A DNA stretch of 64,000 nt from Sesamum alatum (Eukaryota; Streptophyta; Magnoliopsida; Lamiales; Pedaliaceae). The notes under the pieces were generated by a model that did not search any database, was not told the origin of the DNA, and saw nothing but the letters and a program-made list of their open reading frames with translations. A program made the translations under genes and the position numbers. Positions 46,477-58,733 of this stretch are shown piece by piece; the first letter of the stretch is position 1; each line of letters begins with the position of its first letter. The DNA is taken from contig JACGWO010000004.1 in the NCBI GenBank assembly GCA_034509735.1, positions 18,767,395-18,831,394 of the forward strand, in the 5' to 3' direction.

Positions 46477-48625
46477 TGTTAGAATAGATGACCAGAAAGT
46501 CAATGGTATTGGCTGTTCTGAGAACCATTCGTCAATCTGTGAACAAGTAATATTATGTTAATGAATGCAGTAAGGATTCATAGGCATGAGTTTGTTGTAC
46601 TTACTGCTTGCATCGTTACGATGTCACAACAAACGCCCACAGAGTGAAATAACATTTCGGGAAATTGGAACTACGCTTGGAGGTAGGTTCATGAAATCAG
46701 TTTCGCCGAATCAGTCTGAAATACTCCAAGTCAAAGGAATCTCGAGACAGGGCATCGAGAATCCATTTGAGACTTGCACTAAGCATCTGCTGTCGTGTTT
46801 CATCGACGGGTGACGAGGATCGTCTAAGCAGTGTTAGTGGGTCGGCCTGCTGGGGAGCGGACGACTGAGGTGACTCGCGGGAATCGTCATATAGAAGCTA
46901 CTCGGGCTTGGTCGGTATGACTCGTATTCCCGGTTCCGATAGTACGGGATTAGTCCTCGGACTTGAGGATCACGGCAGTCCCCTACATACTAAGGCTGTA
47001 TCTTGGATCTGGTGAAATTTGACCGATTATATCACATGGTCATCATAAGCCTCGTCCAGTGCAGTCGGAGTATGTAAGAACGGTGAATTCCAAGATAGGA
47101 TCTGTCCCCTGTCAAAGGATATGACAGCAAGATCTCCTATGCGCTCGGAGATGGTTTAGACTCACAAAGTCTATGGCCATAGCACTTGATGTAGTGGGAA
47201 AGGATTTCCTACGTCGAGTTAAACCTATCTCGAGCATTATGCATAGTTGCCTAGTCAACGATGGGAACCGACCCCTAGACTAAAGGCCGGGAGACAGGCG
47301 ACAGTAGGACCGTACCCGTACGTATCGAGCGTCGGTAGGACCGCACCTGCGTATAACTCGGAGCCTAAATGTTCACACCATAAATTCACCTAGTCTCTAG
47401 TGCCATGGACCGTTGCTAGATGGCCACCCATGGTAACGGACTACTTTAGTTATGAAATAACAAAAAGTAGGTCCAAGTCTAGCTGAAAGGTGAACCTAAA
47501 GAGTCACACCCGCTACACCAAATGAAAGGGAATTAATTTGGAATTAATTCCGGGAGAAGGTTAATTTAATGGAATTAAATTATACTTCTTGGAGATTCAA
47601 GCTTCGATGAATTATTTGGAATAATCGGGCTTGAGTTCATAAATTAGATTTATGAATTTTACAAAGCATGGGCTTTCCTTTTAATTAGATTAAAAGGGTG
47701 AATTAATTAATTAATGGGCTTGGTATTAAATAGGATTTAATATAAAGTCCATGGACTATTTAATTTGGAATTAAATAAAGTCCATTCCATTAATTAATTA
47801 ATGGGCTTAGTATATTAAATAGGATTTTAATATAAAGTCCATGGGATCATTTAATTTAGAATTAAATAAAGCCCATTCCATAAAGCCCATCAAAATGGAT
47901 GGACAAGATTTAATCTAGAGAATGATGAGATGAAGGGCCATGATTAATTTGACTTAATCAAAGCCTAAATTGACTAGGATTTGACTAGGTCAAAATCCTA
48001 GTCAAAGTGTGTCTCTTTGGAAGAGTTTGAGAAGGAATAGGAATTCCATCTTCTATAAATACTTAAAAAAACACACACTCACACCTAGTATTCTCTACAA
48101 CTCTCATCTCTCATCACTCTCAAGATTTTCGTCCATCCCCTCTTCTTTTCTCCAAGATTTCTATTTTGTTCTTCTTGATTTATTCAAGGTAGAACATAAG
48201 AGACACCGGTTGCGTTAATTGATAGCGTTGTACCGATGTCTCTTCCCCCAAAATAATTTCTTGCTAGCACAAGGGTTGTTTGCTTTCCGGTGGAGCGAGT
48301 GAGACGATTTAGAGGGTCTCTTCTTGAGATCTTGGTGCAAAACGGGGAACAATGCATGTAGCCGAACGAAGACAAAACTACAACCGGGTAGGTTCTTAAT
48401 TTCGTTTTTTTTTCAGTTTCAATTCTATGGCCTCCATGTTGTGCTTTATTGAACATGAGATACACCGAACGCCCGGGAGAATCAAGGGCACACCCCTTGA
48501 TTCGTTTATGTATATTATGCATGATTTAAATTCCATTTAATTATGCTTTGTAATTTTTATTACGCACTGTTTCGCGCTTCTGCTATTCGCGTTAATCTCC
48601 CGGGACGATCCACCGATTTCTTTCA
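46477..48625 (+). repeat. A2 5' LTR
   Basis: 2149 bp, TG...CA. TATA box TATAAATA at 48054-48061, followed by an ACAC-rich stretch and CT-rich leader, so transcription probably starts near 48080-48100. Nearly identical to 53946-56095. Confidence 0.94.
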
Positions 48626-48626
48626 G

Positions 48627-48639
48627 TGGTATCAGAGCC
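48627..48639 (+). promoter_or_regulatory. A2 primer-binding site
   Basis: TGGTATCAGAGCC, exact complement of the plant initiator tRNA-Met 3' end, one base after the LTR. Identical sites follow array LTRs 1 (44085) and 2 (56959). Confidence 0.93.
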
Positions 48640-50975
48640 CGGTTCGGTGTATAGGCCTAGAATTCTATGTGCTATGTGCGCTTAAGCATGATAAACGTGT
48701 TTTAATTTACGTTTATAGCATGTTTATCGTGGATATTTATTGGCGTTTAATTTTGCATGGGATTTTGGATCTTGGTTTTCTTGAATGTGTTTATACATGT
48801 TCTAGGGTTTAATTTATCTTATGGTTCAGAAAAATTGCATGAAAAATCGAAAAGGAGTGAAAAACGGCGAACCGGCAGCAGCAGCACGCTGGCCGCGCGC
48901 GCCTGGCCGGCCGGCTGTGCCGTTTTCCGTTTCTCTCCCGTTTTTGGCTCGTTTTTCAAAACTGTTTTTACTGTATTATTTTTATGATATTTTCTGTATT
49001 ATTCTGAACCCTTTGACTTAGAATATTTATTTTTTGAGATTTGGAATTTCCTAAAATAAATATTGCTTGGTTGATGAGGAAAGGGTTTCCTAACAAGATT
49101 TAAATTTTGCAATGGTTGCGCCAATGATCAAAATTCATATGTGAAATTTCGCAATAATTTCTGCGTTTTATGATGTTGGACATCATGGTTATTTTATGGT
49201 TTGAGCATGAGTAGATCTTAACATGTATTAATATTGCACGAATGTTGGATTTTGGAATTCTTGAATAAATGGGCATATTCTTGAATTGTTGATTTTTGTG
49301 TTTCAGAAAATTTGATTTTTTCTGTATAATTCTTGGAATTTTTCTGAATTAATTAACTTGGGGCATTTTAATTTGGTTGAGATTTTATATTTCATAGAAT
49401 TAATATTGCCTTGTTAATTATGGAAAAGGTTTTTCCAACAAAAATCGTTGTGCATAGGTTGCACTATTATCCAATGTTTGGTGTGGATATTTTACATGTA
49501 GTTTCTGCATTTATTTTATGGTATGGATTATCATGGATGTTGGTATAGCATATTTTACGTGGGATATGTATTTTGTGCTATTTGTGTTAATTGATTTGAC
49601 AAAGGATGATCACAAAGCCCCTAGACCGCATGTATGGTTTGTTTACATTTATTTGTTGGGTTGTGGCCTGCTGTGCCTCTTTATTTTCCTCTCTGTATCT
49701 CTTCTAGTGCCTTGGAATAATAAGGCTTTCTCTCTCCCTCCTAATGTACTCCCCCCAAATGTTTAATTGGGGTTTCTTATTTTATGATGTAATGAGAGTA
49801 GAATTAGTGGCGAGGTTTTATTTTTTTTTTTTTTGTAAATAAAAGCTGCAAGAGAAGACAAGCCCAAGGTGTTGGAGGCCCATGGAGGTTGCCATCAGAT
49901 GGCCCACGGAGGATCCATGGAGAAGAAGCCCGGTGTAGGCCCACGATGGAGAGCCCAAGAAGATAAAGAGGACTTACAAGGCCCATTGCATGTAATGGGT
50001 TATTGAATCTTGTAATAGTGTAGGGCCTACCCTTAGATTGACCATAGATCCACTGCGGGCTCAGTGGGTCGCATAGGTTTGGGCTTGTGATCATCCTACA
50101 GGGGCGTGCTAGGCTTTATTTTGCATGCGATCTGTATTATATGCTTATGATTATTCTATATGCTTTATGTATGGTTACATTCACGCTTAGAATATTTCTG
50201 CCATAACGCACGCAATGCAATACTTGATATATGTGATGAGGTCTCGTTCTATCAAAACTCTCACTTGGTTGAACCAAGTTAAATATAGACCCTTAATAAA
50301 TGGACTAGGACTCTGGGAGTCTGTCCAAGCCTTCCATCCATGGCAAAAGTGAGGAAGATCTTTTAGGTCGATAGCGTGGTCTCACGAGTCGTGGCACGAC
50401 TATCGTGCTTAAAAGAAGCTGCACTTTGTCGTGAACGATGAGTAGACTGCTGTTACCTGTCTCACGAGTCGTGGAGGTAGCAGTGAGTCTATGAATCGGT
50501 TGATTGGGTCGGGTCTAACGCCCGAATAACGTGATTCGCTTGGAGTCCTCGGGGTCACGTGAAAGGGTGAAGCAATTATCTTGGGAATCTCGTGGAACGA
50601 GAATGGTATGGAATACCTCCCACGGGTTCTTTTCCCATGCGAATCGTAAAAGCGGGGTATGGGGGAGATCGCTGTGGATCCCGAGCCCACTAGGAAAGGA
50701 TTTCCCGAAAACAACGTTTGAGAGTGCCGTGTTTTCGTAGAAATAGTGGGAGAGGTTAAGGACTAAAGACCGAGACTTAACCAAAATATTACTTCACTCT
50801 GCTTATTATTTTCTGCTTTACATATATGTTGTGAATGTCTAAGAATCCACCAAACACATCACTAAGAGACTCATTAAAAGGGAACTAATTACACGAATTG
50901 ACTGCAAAATCTTAAGATGGTCTTAGATTTTCAGAACCTTAACTCACATAACCGGATGAGGACGTTCCTCAGTGC
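48640..50975 (+). other. A2 non-coding leader
   Basis: About 2.3 kb without a supportable ORF. Blocks shared with element B in the same order: the GC-rich gccgcgcgcgcctggccggc (48893-48915), two 'gaatttcctaaaataaatattgc...ttggatt...' units (49020-49200, 49360-49540), the 'gatccactgcgggctcagtgggtc' block (50050), and 50230-50780 with two 'tctcacgagtcgtgg' repeats (50382, 50460). Probably regulatory or packaging RNA, or captured host sequence; function unknown. Confidence 0.6.
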
Positions 50976-51640
50976 TTGCCGGAGGGTTCGACAACTAAGG
51001 CAACGCTTGGCGTTCAAAAGTTGAAGGATGACCACCGGCAAGTAGGATATAATGATGTTGGCTCAAACTATGCTTCGTTTGCATCATGTCTATATGGTCT
51101 TGGACCAGCATGTGGGGTAAAATGCAACGAAGGCATATTTGGAGCTAAGATGACGGAAGGGATGTCGGTACAAAGAACATGGAGTGATGATGCAATCCCT
51201 AGTGGAGAAGCTCAAAAGACCTCCACGTCAGTCTTGAAAAGGAGACGTACATTGACATGATCCTTCAGTCTCTTCCTCCCTCCTACGAACCATTAATTAT
51301 CAACATGAATGAGCTTAGAAAAGATTTTCATAGGTTGGTAATTATGTCGGTCTAGTACGAGGCAACGATTGCAAAATCTGCGCCGTCGGTACTAGTAGGA
51401 GAGGCTTCAACCTCCATAGCGAAAGGCAAGGGTGCCAGACGCTAAAAGAGGAAGAAGGGTAAGGTAACATCAACTATTGCAGCACTTCAAGTGTTGTTCC
51501 TTTACAACACAAGGTGGAGGTAAAGGAAAGAGCAAAAGGTTCAAGCAGTCAAGTTCATAGATTCTAAGAACGTAAGCATTTACTGTCGTAAAGAGGGCCA
51601 TTGGAAAGGGGAGTATTCTAAACCCCTCTCCAATGTAGGT
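50976..51640 (+). pseudogene. A2 broken Copia gag
   Basis: Blocks over shifted frames: TLGVQKLKDDHRQV; YKEHGVMM; LPPSYEPFIINMNELRKDFH; YEATIAKSAPSVLVGEASTS; IAKGKGARR; then a zinc-knuckle remnant CRKEGHWKGEYSKP (51585-51625), in which later CCHC residues are changed. This is the C-terminal half of a UBN2-type Copia gag. At least three frame changes and several stops. Confidence 0.75.
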
Positions 51641-53932
51641 AAAATTTGATATTGAGTATTGACATGATCACTTTTACTCTATTTGGTATTTGATACCATT
51701 CCTATCACCAATCTGCAGGTGGTTTGCAGAAAGTGAATAAGGACTTAAAAGCCAAGAACAGTTCTAGGATTCAACAATGGCAAGGTCCATTGATGAAAAG
51801 GACTAGAGACTTGTTAGGCCCATAATCGTGATCATGTTAGGATAATATAGGAATTACGTAACCTAGCATGATCAAAAGTATGTCTCTTTGTTGGACAAAG
51901 GTTTTATTACATACATATTTGATCAAACAAAATTATTGAATATTGATTCATGTTTGCTAGTAGTTACACGTAAATTCCTAGAACACCATCCCATAAAAGG
52001 TTTATGGATACTCAAAATTCAAATTATCTAAAATGGATTAATCAAGACCAACTTACAGATTTGGCATCTACAACAGCTAGGACGTTTCTTCTTATTAAAA
52101 GATAAGTAAATTGGAAAGTTCGATAAATCTAGAAATAGATGATTCGAATCGACTAAATTTACAAGTCTTTTATGAAGAAGAAAGTCCGAAAGCTCTTTGT
52201 TGGACAAAGTAGGCTTGCCAAATAGTCTATTGGAAGGGAGCCAATAAGACAACTGTAGGTTACTAATACACAAGACCATAAGAGGGTTCAAAAGTCTAAA
52301 GGTCCCATAGGAGGTTTGGGAATTAGACTTAAGGAGGTGAACCATAAATGGTTGCAAAATTAAACCTGTTTCGATAGGATCGAAAAGGCCGTGTATTTAG
52401 TGGGAGCCCTTGAGCATCCAAGTTGAGAATGGAATTCTCAATGAAACATTTCCTATAAAGGCCAAATATGACGGTCTCTGATAAAGGGAACGATCGAATC
52501 TCGTTGGACGAAGATCAATCGAAGTTTCGCCCAATTACCTTAGCCCGTGTAGACGTAGACTCAAAATTGCCAACGTAAGGAACGTGGCACTTTGCTAGGA
52601 GTCACGCACAAGGAGCCATGGTTTTGGCAAGCTTGTGTCCCGACAAAGTCCTTGAGCATGCAGAAGGATCCTACATACGTCAAGGAACTAGTGGGAGACA
52701 AATTAGACTCGGTGTCTAATTTGTACAAGTTTACGACAGAATAATACTAACGTTGCTTAGAATCGCATTTCTTAAATTGATCATATTCCAAGTCCCCTTA
52801 AGAACGAACCCGAATGTCGTAAGAGGTACGAGTGATCGGGATATGTTCGGTCAAATTTGGATAGTAATCCAAATGACCTGCGGAACGTGATGTTGGACAT
52901 CGTAGTAGGATTTATGGAGAGGAGCCATAGAATCCACTAGGAAATTCAAACAAGGTTTGAAACACCGCATAACTGGAATATTCGTTTTGACGAGCTCATA
53001 CGGAGCATGACTCGGTCTTAAACGACGTAGGTGATCAGTGGGAGTAGAAATGGTGTTCCATGTGTATTAAGTGTGTAATGCCTTGATCCATGGATGAATT
53101 CAAGACATTAGGAATCACTAAAACACAACTGTAACTCACGAAAATTCTCCATGACATTTTAAGGGTTCCCACATACATATCATGAATTGAGCTTTTCAAA
53201 GATTCAGTCATGGTAGACTGATGAGAAAAACTCATACATGTAGAGGGACAAGTTGTTCGAGACTCAGTCATAGTAAGACTGATGAGAAAACTTGGATACT
53301 ATGCATAAAGCATCAAGCCATTCAAGACTTAGTCACGGTGGACTAATGAGAAGGCTTGGATGTTGAGTATCCCCTACGTCTTAACCCTAGGCAAACATAT
53401 GATATGTTTACTCGGTGCATAGGAACATAAATCGGTAATGCACTGAGGGGTTGAATACAGCAATCAAGAACGATCCTTAGTACCTGAACAAGGACTAAAG
53501 ATGTGTTCATGATGCACCGTCTGTTGAGAGTTGCTTTGGAAGGCTAAAGCGATACTAGCTTCCAGAGCATAAGTGAAAACCAGTTAGTCTCAAAGATATG
53601 CACAGTCAGGCCCAATGACGAGTGCATCGGATAGTGGTCACTGATGAAGACCGCGTCCATAGGATGGACGTGGCGCCTAGCACGACCAAGCCATGTTTGC
53701 CTATATGGCAGGCAACTTGGCTATGGGAGTATTGGCACGAGATCTCATCACAAGATCCACGAAAATATTCTTAGACAACCACCATCTCTAAGAGGCAATG
53801 GTGGATAGAGATAACACGGTTAGACCATATTGCTTCGCAAGGAAATATAAGCGGACCCACAATACCTTAGTCGGTATCGTAGATTACTCATACTCAGAGG
53901 ATTCTGAACAAAGTGGGTAATTGACTTATTGG
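51641..53932 (+). pseudogene. A2 degenerate pol region with three-unit repeat
   Basis: Only scattered Copia-like words remain (e.g. NWNIRFDELIR near 52975, KTKDVFMM-like near 53500), with large pieces missing. A 60-65 bp unit beginning 'ga(t/c)t(c/t)agtca(t/c)(g/a)gtagactgatgag' repeats three times (53201, 53261, 53326). Element B has the same arrangement, so this decay predates both insertions. Confidence 0.6.
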
Positions 53933-53945
53933 TCAAGTGGGAGAT

Positions 53946-56095
53946 TGTTAGAATAGATGACCAGAAAGTCAATGGTATTGGCTGTTCTGAGAACCATTCG
54001 TCAATCTGTGAACAAGTAATATTATGTTAATGAATGCAGTAAGGATTCATAGGCATGAGTTTGTTGTACTTACTGCTTGCATCGTTACGATGTCACAACA
54101 AACGCCCACAGACTGAAATAACATTTCGGGAAATTGGAACTACGCTTGGAGGTAGATTCATGAAATCAGTTTCGCCGAATCAGTCTGAAATACTCCAAGT
54201 CAAAGGAATCTCGAGACAGGGCATCGAGAATCCATTTGAGACTTGCACTAAGCATCTGCTGTCGTGTTTCATCGACGGGTGACGAGGATCGTCTAAGCAG
54301 TGTTAGTGGGTCGGCCTGCTGGGGAGCGGACGACTGAGGTGACTCGCGGGAATCGTCATATAGAAGCTACTCGGGCTTGGTCGGTATGACTCGTATTCCC
54401 GGTTCCGATAGTACGGGATTAGTCCTCGGACTTGAGGATCACGGCAGTCCCCTACATACTAAGGCTGTATCTTGGATCTGGTGAAATTTGACCGATTATA
54501 TCACATGGTCATCATAAGCCTCGTCCAGTGCAGTCGGAGTATGTAAGAACGGTGAATTCCAAGATAGGATCTGTCCCCTGTCAAAGGATATGACAGCAAG
54601 ATCTCCTATGCGCTCGGAGATGGTTTAGACTCACAAAGTCTATGGCCATAGCACTTGATGTAGTGGGAAAGGATTTCCTACGTCGAGTTAAACCTATCTC
54701 GAGCATTATGCATAGTTGCCTAGTCAACGATGGGAACCGACCCCTAGACTAAAGGCCGGGAGACAGGCGACAGTAGGACCGTACCCGTACGTATCGAGCG
54801 TCGGTAGGACCGCACCTGCGTATAACTCGGAGCCTAAATGTTCACACCATAAATTCACCTAGTCTCTAGTGCCATGGACCGTTGCTAGATGGCCACCCAT
54901 GGTAACGGACTACTTTAGTTATGAAATAACAAAAAGTAGGTCCAAGTCTAGCTGAAAGGTGAACCTAAAGAGTCACACCCGCTACACCAAATGAAAGGGA
55001 ATTAATTTGGAATTAATTCCGGGAGAAGGTTTAATTTAATGGAATTAAATTATACTTCTTGGAGATTCAAGCTTCGATGAATTATTTGGAATAATCGGGC
55101 TTGAGTTCATAAATTAGATTTATGAATTTTACAAAGCATGGGCTTTCCTTTTAATTAGATTAAAAGGGTGAATTAATTAATTAATGGGCTTGGTATTAAA
55201 TAGGATTTAATATAAAGTCCATGGACTATTTAATTTGGAATTAAATAAAGTCCATTCCATTAATTAATTAATGGGCTTAGTATATTAAATAGGATTTTAA
55301 TATAAAGTCCATGGGATCATTTAATTTAGAATTAAATAAAGCCCATTCCATAAAGCCCATCAAAATGGATGGACAAGATTTGATCTAGAGAATGATGAGA
55401 TGAAGGGCCATGATTAATTTGACTTAATCAAAGCCTAAATTGACTAGGATTTGACTAGGTCAAAATCCTAGTCAAAGTGTGTCTCTTTGGAAGAGTTTGA
55501 GAAGGAATAGGAATTCCATCTTCTATAAATACTTAAAAAAACACACACTCACACCTAGTATTCTCTACAACTCTCATCTCTCATCACTCTCAAGATTTTC
55601 GTCCATCCCCTCTTCTTTTCTCCAAGATTTCTATTTTGTTCTTCTTGATTTATTCAAGGTAGAACATAAGAGACGCCGGTTGCGTTAATTGATAGCGTGT
55701 ACCGATGTCTCTTCTCCCCAAAATAATTTCTTGCTAGCACAAGGGTTGTTTGCTTTCCGGTGGAGCGAGTGAGATGATTTAGAAGGTCTCTTCTTGAGAT
55801 CTTGGTGCAAAACGGGGAACAATGCATGTAGCCGAACGAAGACAAAACTACAACCGGGTAGGTTCTTAATTTCGTTTTTTTTTCAGTTTCAATTCTATGG
55901 CCTCCATGTTGTGCTTTATTGAACATGAGATACACCGAACGCCCGGGAGAATCAAGGGCACACCCCTTGATTCGTTTATGTATATTATGCATGATTTAAA
56001 TTCCATTTAATTATGCCATGTAATTTTTATTACGCACTGTTTCGCGCTTCCGCTATTCGTGTTAATCTCCCGGGACGATCCACCGATTTCTTTCA
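53946..56095 (+). repeat. A2 3' LTR
   Basis: 2150 bp, preceded by PPT tcaagtgggagat (53933-53945) and followed by TSD aattc. TATA box at 55524-55531. Differs from the 5' LTR at about a dozen sites (e.g. g/a near 54154, a/g at the 'agac(a/g)ccggttg' site). Confidence 0.94.
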
Positions 56096-56956
56096 AATTC
56101 CACTTTTGGAATAGGAAGAAGTTGGACTTCTTCCCTATAATGGTATGGCCGAAAATTACCACTCTTGGAGTGGTAAAAATCGGCCATACATGGCCTTGGT
56201 GATGTTGACTAGTCCCTTTTGGTAAGGACAAATCAATTCCAATCATGCCTCCCTCATTTGGTATGCTTAGATCATACTTTATGAAATGGTAGGCTTGATT
56301 GCTGAATTAGTGGGATTGATTGGGATGTATCTAAATATCCTTGGATGAACCTAGACACATTCCAATAAACACATTAATTTTGTAGATATATGAGTATATA
56401 CAATCATCAATGCAAGAGAATTTATTTTCATTTTTTTATAGGAAGATGGAGAAAAATACACTTCAACTTTCTCTCTCAATTTTCGGCCCTCTCTCTACCA
56501 TCCCCTTTTGTTCTTCATTTGATCTTGGATCCAATTGAAGAACAAAGCAAATTTAAGAAGAAACACTAATTTAATAGTGTTCTAGTTTCTTGAACCGAGT
56601 CCTCTTGATTCGTTTTCTCTAGCAAGAAAAACGTGCATCTCTTCCGGTGTGGTGTGGACTACTCTAGACAGTTCATACATTTGAACTTGGTGAGCATTTT
56701 CAGAGAGGAACAACGCTCGTAGCCATGCAAGCCATATAACTACAAAGGTAATTTCGGTTTTACGATTTTGTAGTTCCTTTCATATCTATGTTTTATGTGA
56801 AATATATGTTTATAATATTGTTACATCCTACATCGCACGCCCGGTTGAGCACCCAAGGGTACACCCCTTGGGATTTTGTGATCATTGCTATAATTTATGC
56901 AATTTTAATCGTTTCACGCTTCCTCGCGTTCCCGGGCGGATCCGCTCGTCCCTTCA
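56096..56956 (+). mobile_element. Array A, LTR 2, right part
   Basis: Resumes after the A2 TSD with aattccacttttggaatagg and ends CTCGTCCCTTCA, then PBS TGGTATCAGAGCC (56959-56971). Together with 45135-46476 it restores a full LTR of about 2.2 kb, shared by internal regions 1 and 2. Confidence 0.92.
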
Positions 56957-58733
56957 AGTGGTATCAGAGCCGATTCGATGTAAGGAGCATAGATCTATGT
57001 ATTTGGCATGTTCAACTTGCTTTTACGGCTTTATGAGCATGTATGTATGTATGAATATATGAATGAATATGCTTGTTCATTTGTTTAAATTTGATGGACA
57101 TTGTACGTGCAATTTTGTAGATTGGATCTTAAAATTGCACGTTTATTTTATATATTAATGTGCTGAAAATTAGAAACAGAAAACTAAAAAAAAAAAAGAA
57201 AACAGACAGTAGCGACAACTGTTGGCTATCGGCCGGCCATTAGCTAGTGGGGGCTCACGCCTACGCGCAGCCTGGCCAGCGTGCCTTCCAGTGTGCGTGC
57301 TGGTAGGGCACTACGCCCAGTGCAGGCAGGCGCCTGCACGCGCTGGGCTTCGGCACACGAGCAGGCTTGTGGTTATAGGCTACACTAAACAACCGGGGGT
57401 CGACTTTGACGAAACCTACTCGCCCGTAGCAATGGCTAAGTCCATTCGGATACTACTTGCTATAGCAGCATGGTATGACTATGAAATATGGCATATGGAT
57501 GTGAAAACCACCTTCCTCAATGGTTTCGTAGACGATGAGATCTATATAGATCAACCGGAAGGTTTCACATTTGTCGGAGAAGAGCAGAAGGTCTGCCGTC
57601 TCCACAGGTCCATCTATGGCCTCAAACAAACATCCCAAAGCTGGAACATACATTTTGATGAAGTCATACGGGGATATGATTTCATCAAGAATGTGTCTGA
57701 TCCTTGTGTATACAAGAAGATCAGTGGGAGCACTGTTGCGTTCCTTGTGCTTTACATGGATGACATCTTGCTCATTGGGAATGATGCTAAGATGTTGGGT
57801 ACCTCTAAAGCTTAGTTCTCAACACAATCTCCATGAAGATATGGGCGAGGCATCCTACATCTTTGGCATCAAGATCTACAAGGATGGATCTAGAAGGATG
57901 TTAGGGATGGCCCAGTACTCGTATATTGAGAAAGTCTTGAAGAGATTCAAGATGGAGAGCTCAAAACAAGGATTCCTTTCTATGGGGCATGGAATTAAGT
58001 TGTCCAAGAAGCACTCTCCTAAAACTGATGAGGAGCTTAAACGGATGTTGGATATCTCCTATGCTTCAGCTCTAGGCAGCATTTAGTACGTTGTCTAGTG
58101 CACTAGTCCTGATGTGGCTTTCGCTTTGAGCGTGACTAGTCGATATCAGGCATGTGCTGGGGAGGCACACTGGAGTGCGATCAAAACTATACTGAAGCAC
58201 CTGAAAAGGACTAAGGACATGTTTTTGATCTACGGTAGTGGAGAATTGATACTGGAAGGCTATAGCGACGCTAGCTTCTAGTCGGATAACGATGATGCCA
58301 AGTCTCAGTCTGGTTTTGTATTCAAACTAAATGGTGGCATGGTTGCTTGGAAGAGTTCCAAGCAGGCTATCACGGCGGACTCCACCACCGAGTCGGAATA
58401 CATAGCAGCTTCGGAAGCTGCTAAGGAGGCGGTTTGGATGAAGAGCTACATCTAAGAGTTGGGTGTAGCACTTAGCATCGCTGAGCCGGTGGTTATCTTC
58501 TACGATAACAACGGGGCCATAGCGCAAGCAAAGGAACCGAGATCTCATAACCGATCAAAGCATATTCTTAGAGAGATGGTTAGCAGGGGTGACGTTCGGA
58601 TGGACCAAGTCAGCTCCACAGAAAACATAGCAGATCCACTAACTAAGCCCGTGTCGCAAGTTGTCCATACTCAGCATCTGGATAAGATTGGTTTCATGTC
58701 AATAGGTGATTCGCTTTAGGTCAAGTGGGAGAT
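56957..58733 (+). pseudogene. Array A, internal 2: RT-RNase H of a gag-less Copia
   Basis: PBS, then the same GC-rich leader fused to RT as in internal 1 (57222-57815): PGVDFDETYSPVAMAKSIR, HMDVKTTFLNGF, IYGLKQTSQSWN, LYMDDILLIGND (catalytic YMDD intact). After a stop at 57813-57815 another frame continues GEASYIFGIKIYKDGSRRML, YIEKVLKRFKMESS, then RNase [96 protein letters not shown], ending at 58719. PPT 58721-58733. In-frame stops (58084, 58278, 58453). Gag, protease and integrase are deleted at the same junction as internal 1. Confidence 0.9.

Larger units (their letters stand above)
46477..56095 (+). mobile_element. Element A2: young nested LTR retrotransposon, non-autonomous
   Basis: LTRs 46477-48625 and 53946-56095 (2149 and 2150 bp) begin TGTTAGAATAGATGACC and end CCGATTTCTTTCA. 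They are flanked by a perfect TSD aattc (46472-46476, 56096-56100). PBS at 48627, PPT at 53933. The two LTRs differ at only about a dozen positions by eye, so the insertion is recent. The 5.3-kb internal region has a long non-coding leader, a broken Copia gag and a strongly degenerate pol. It is collinear with element B. It lies in LTR 2 of array A and is the youngest layer of the nest. Confidence 0.94.

Noticed and set aside
53210..53300. CTGATGAG followed by GAAA-like bases, resembling a hammerhead ribozyme core
   Set aside because: No stem II between the two core motifs and no matching stems I/III; the motif is part of the 60-65 bp repeat.
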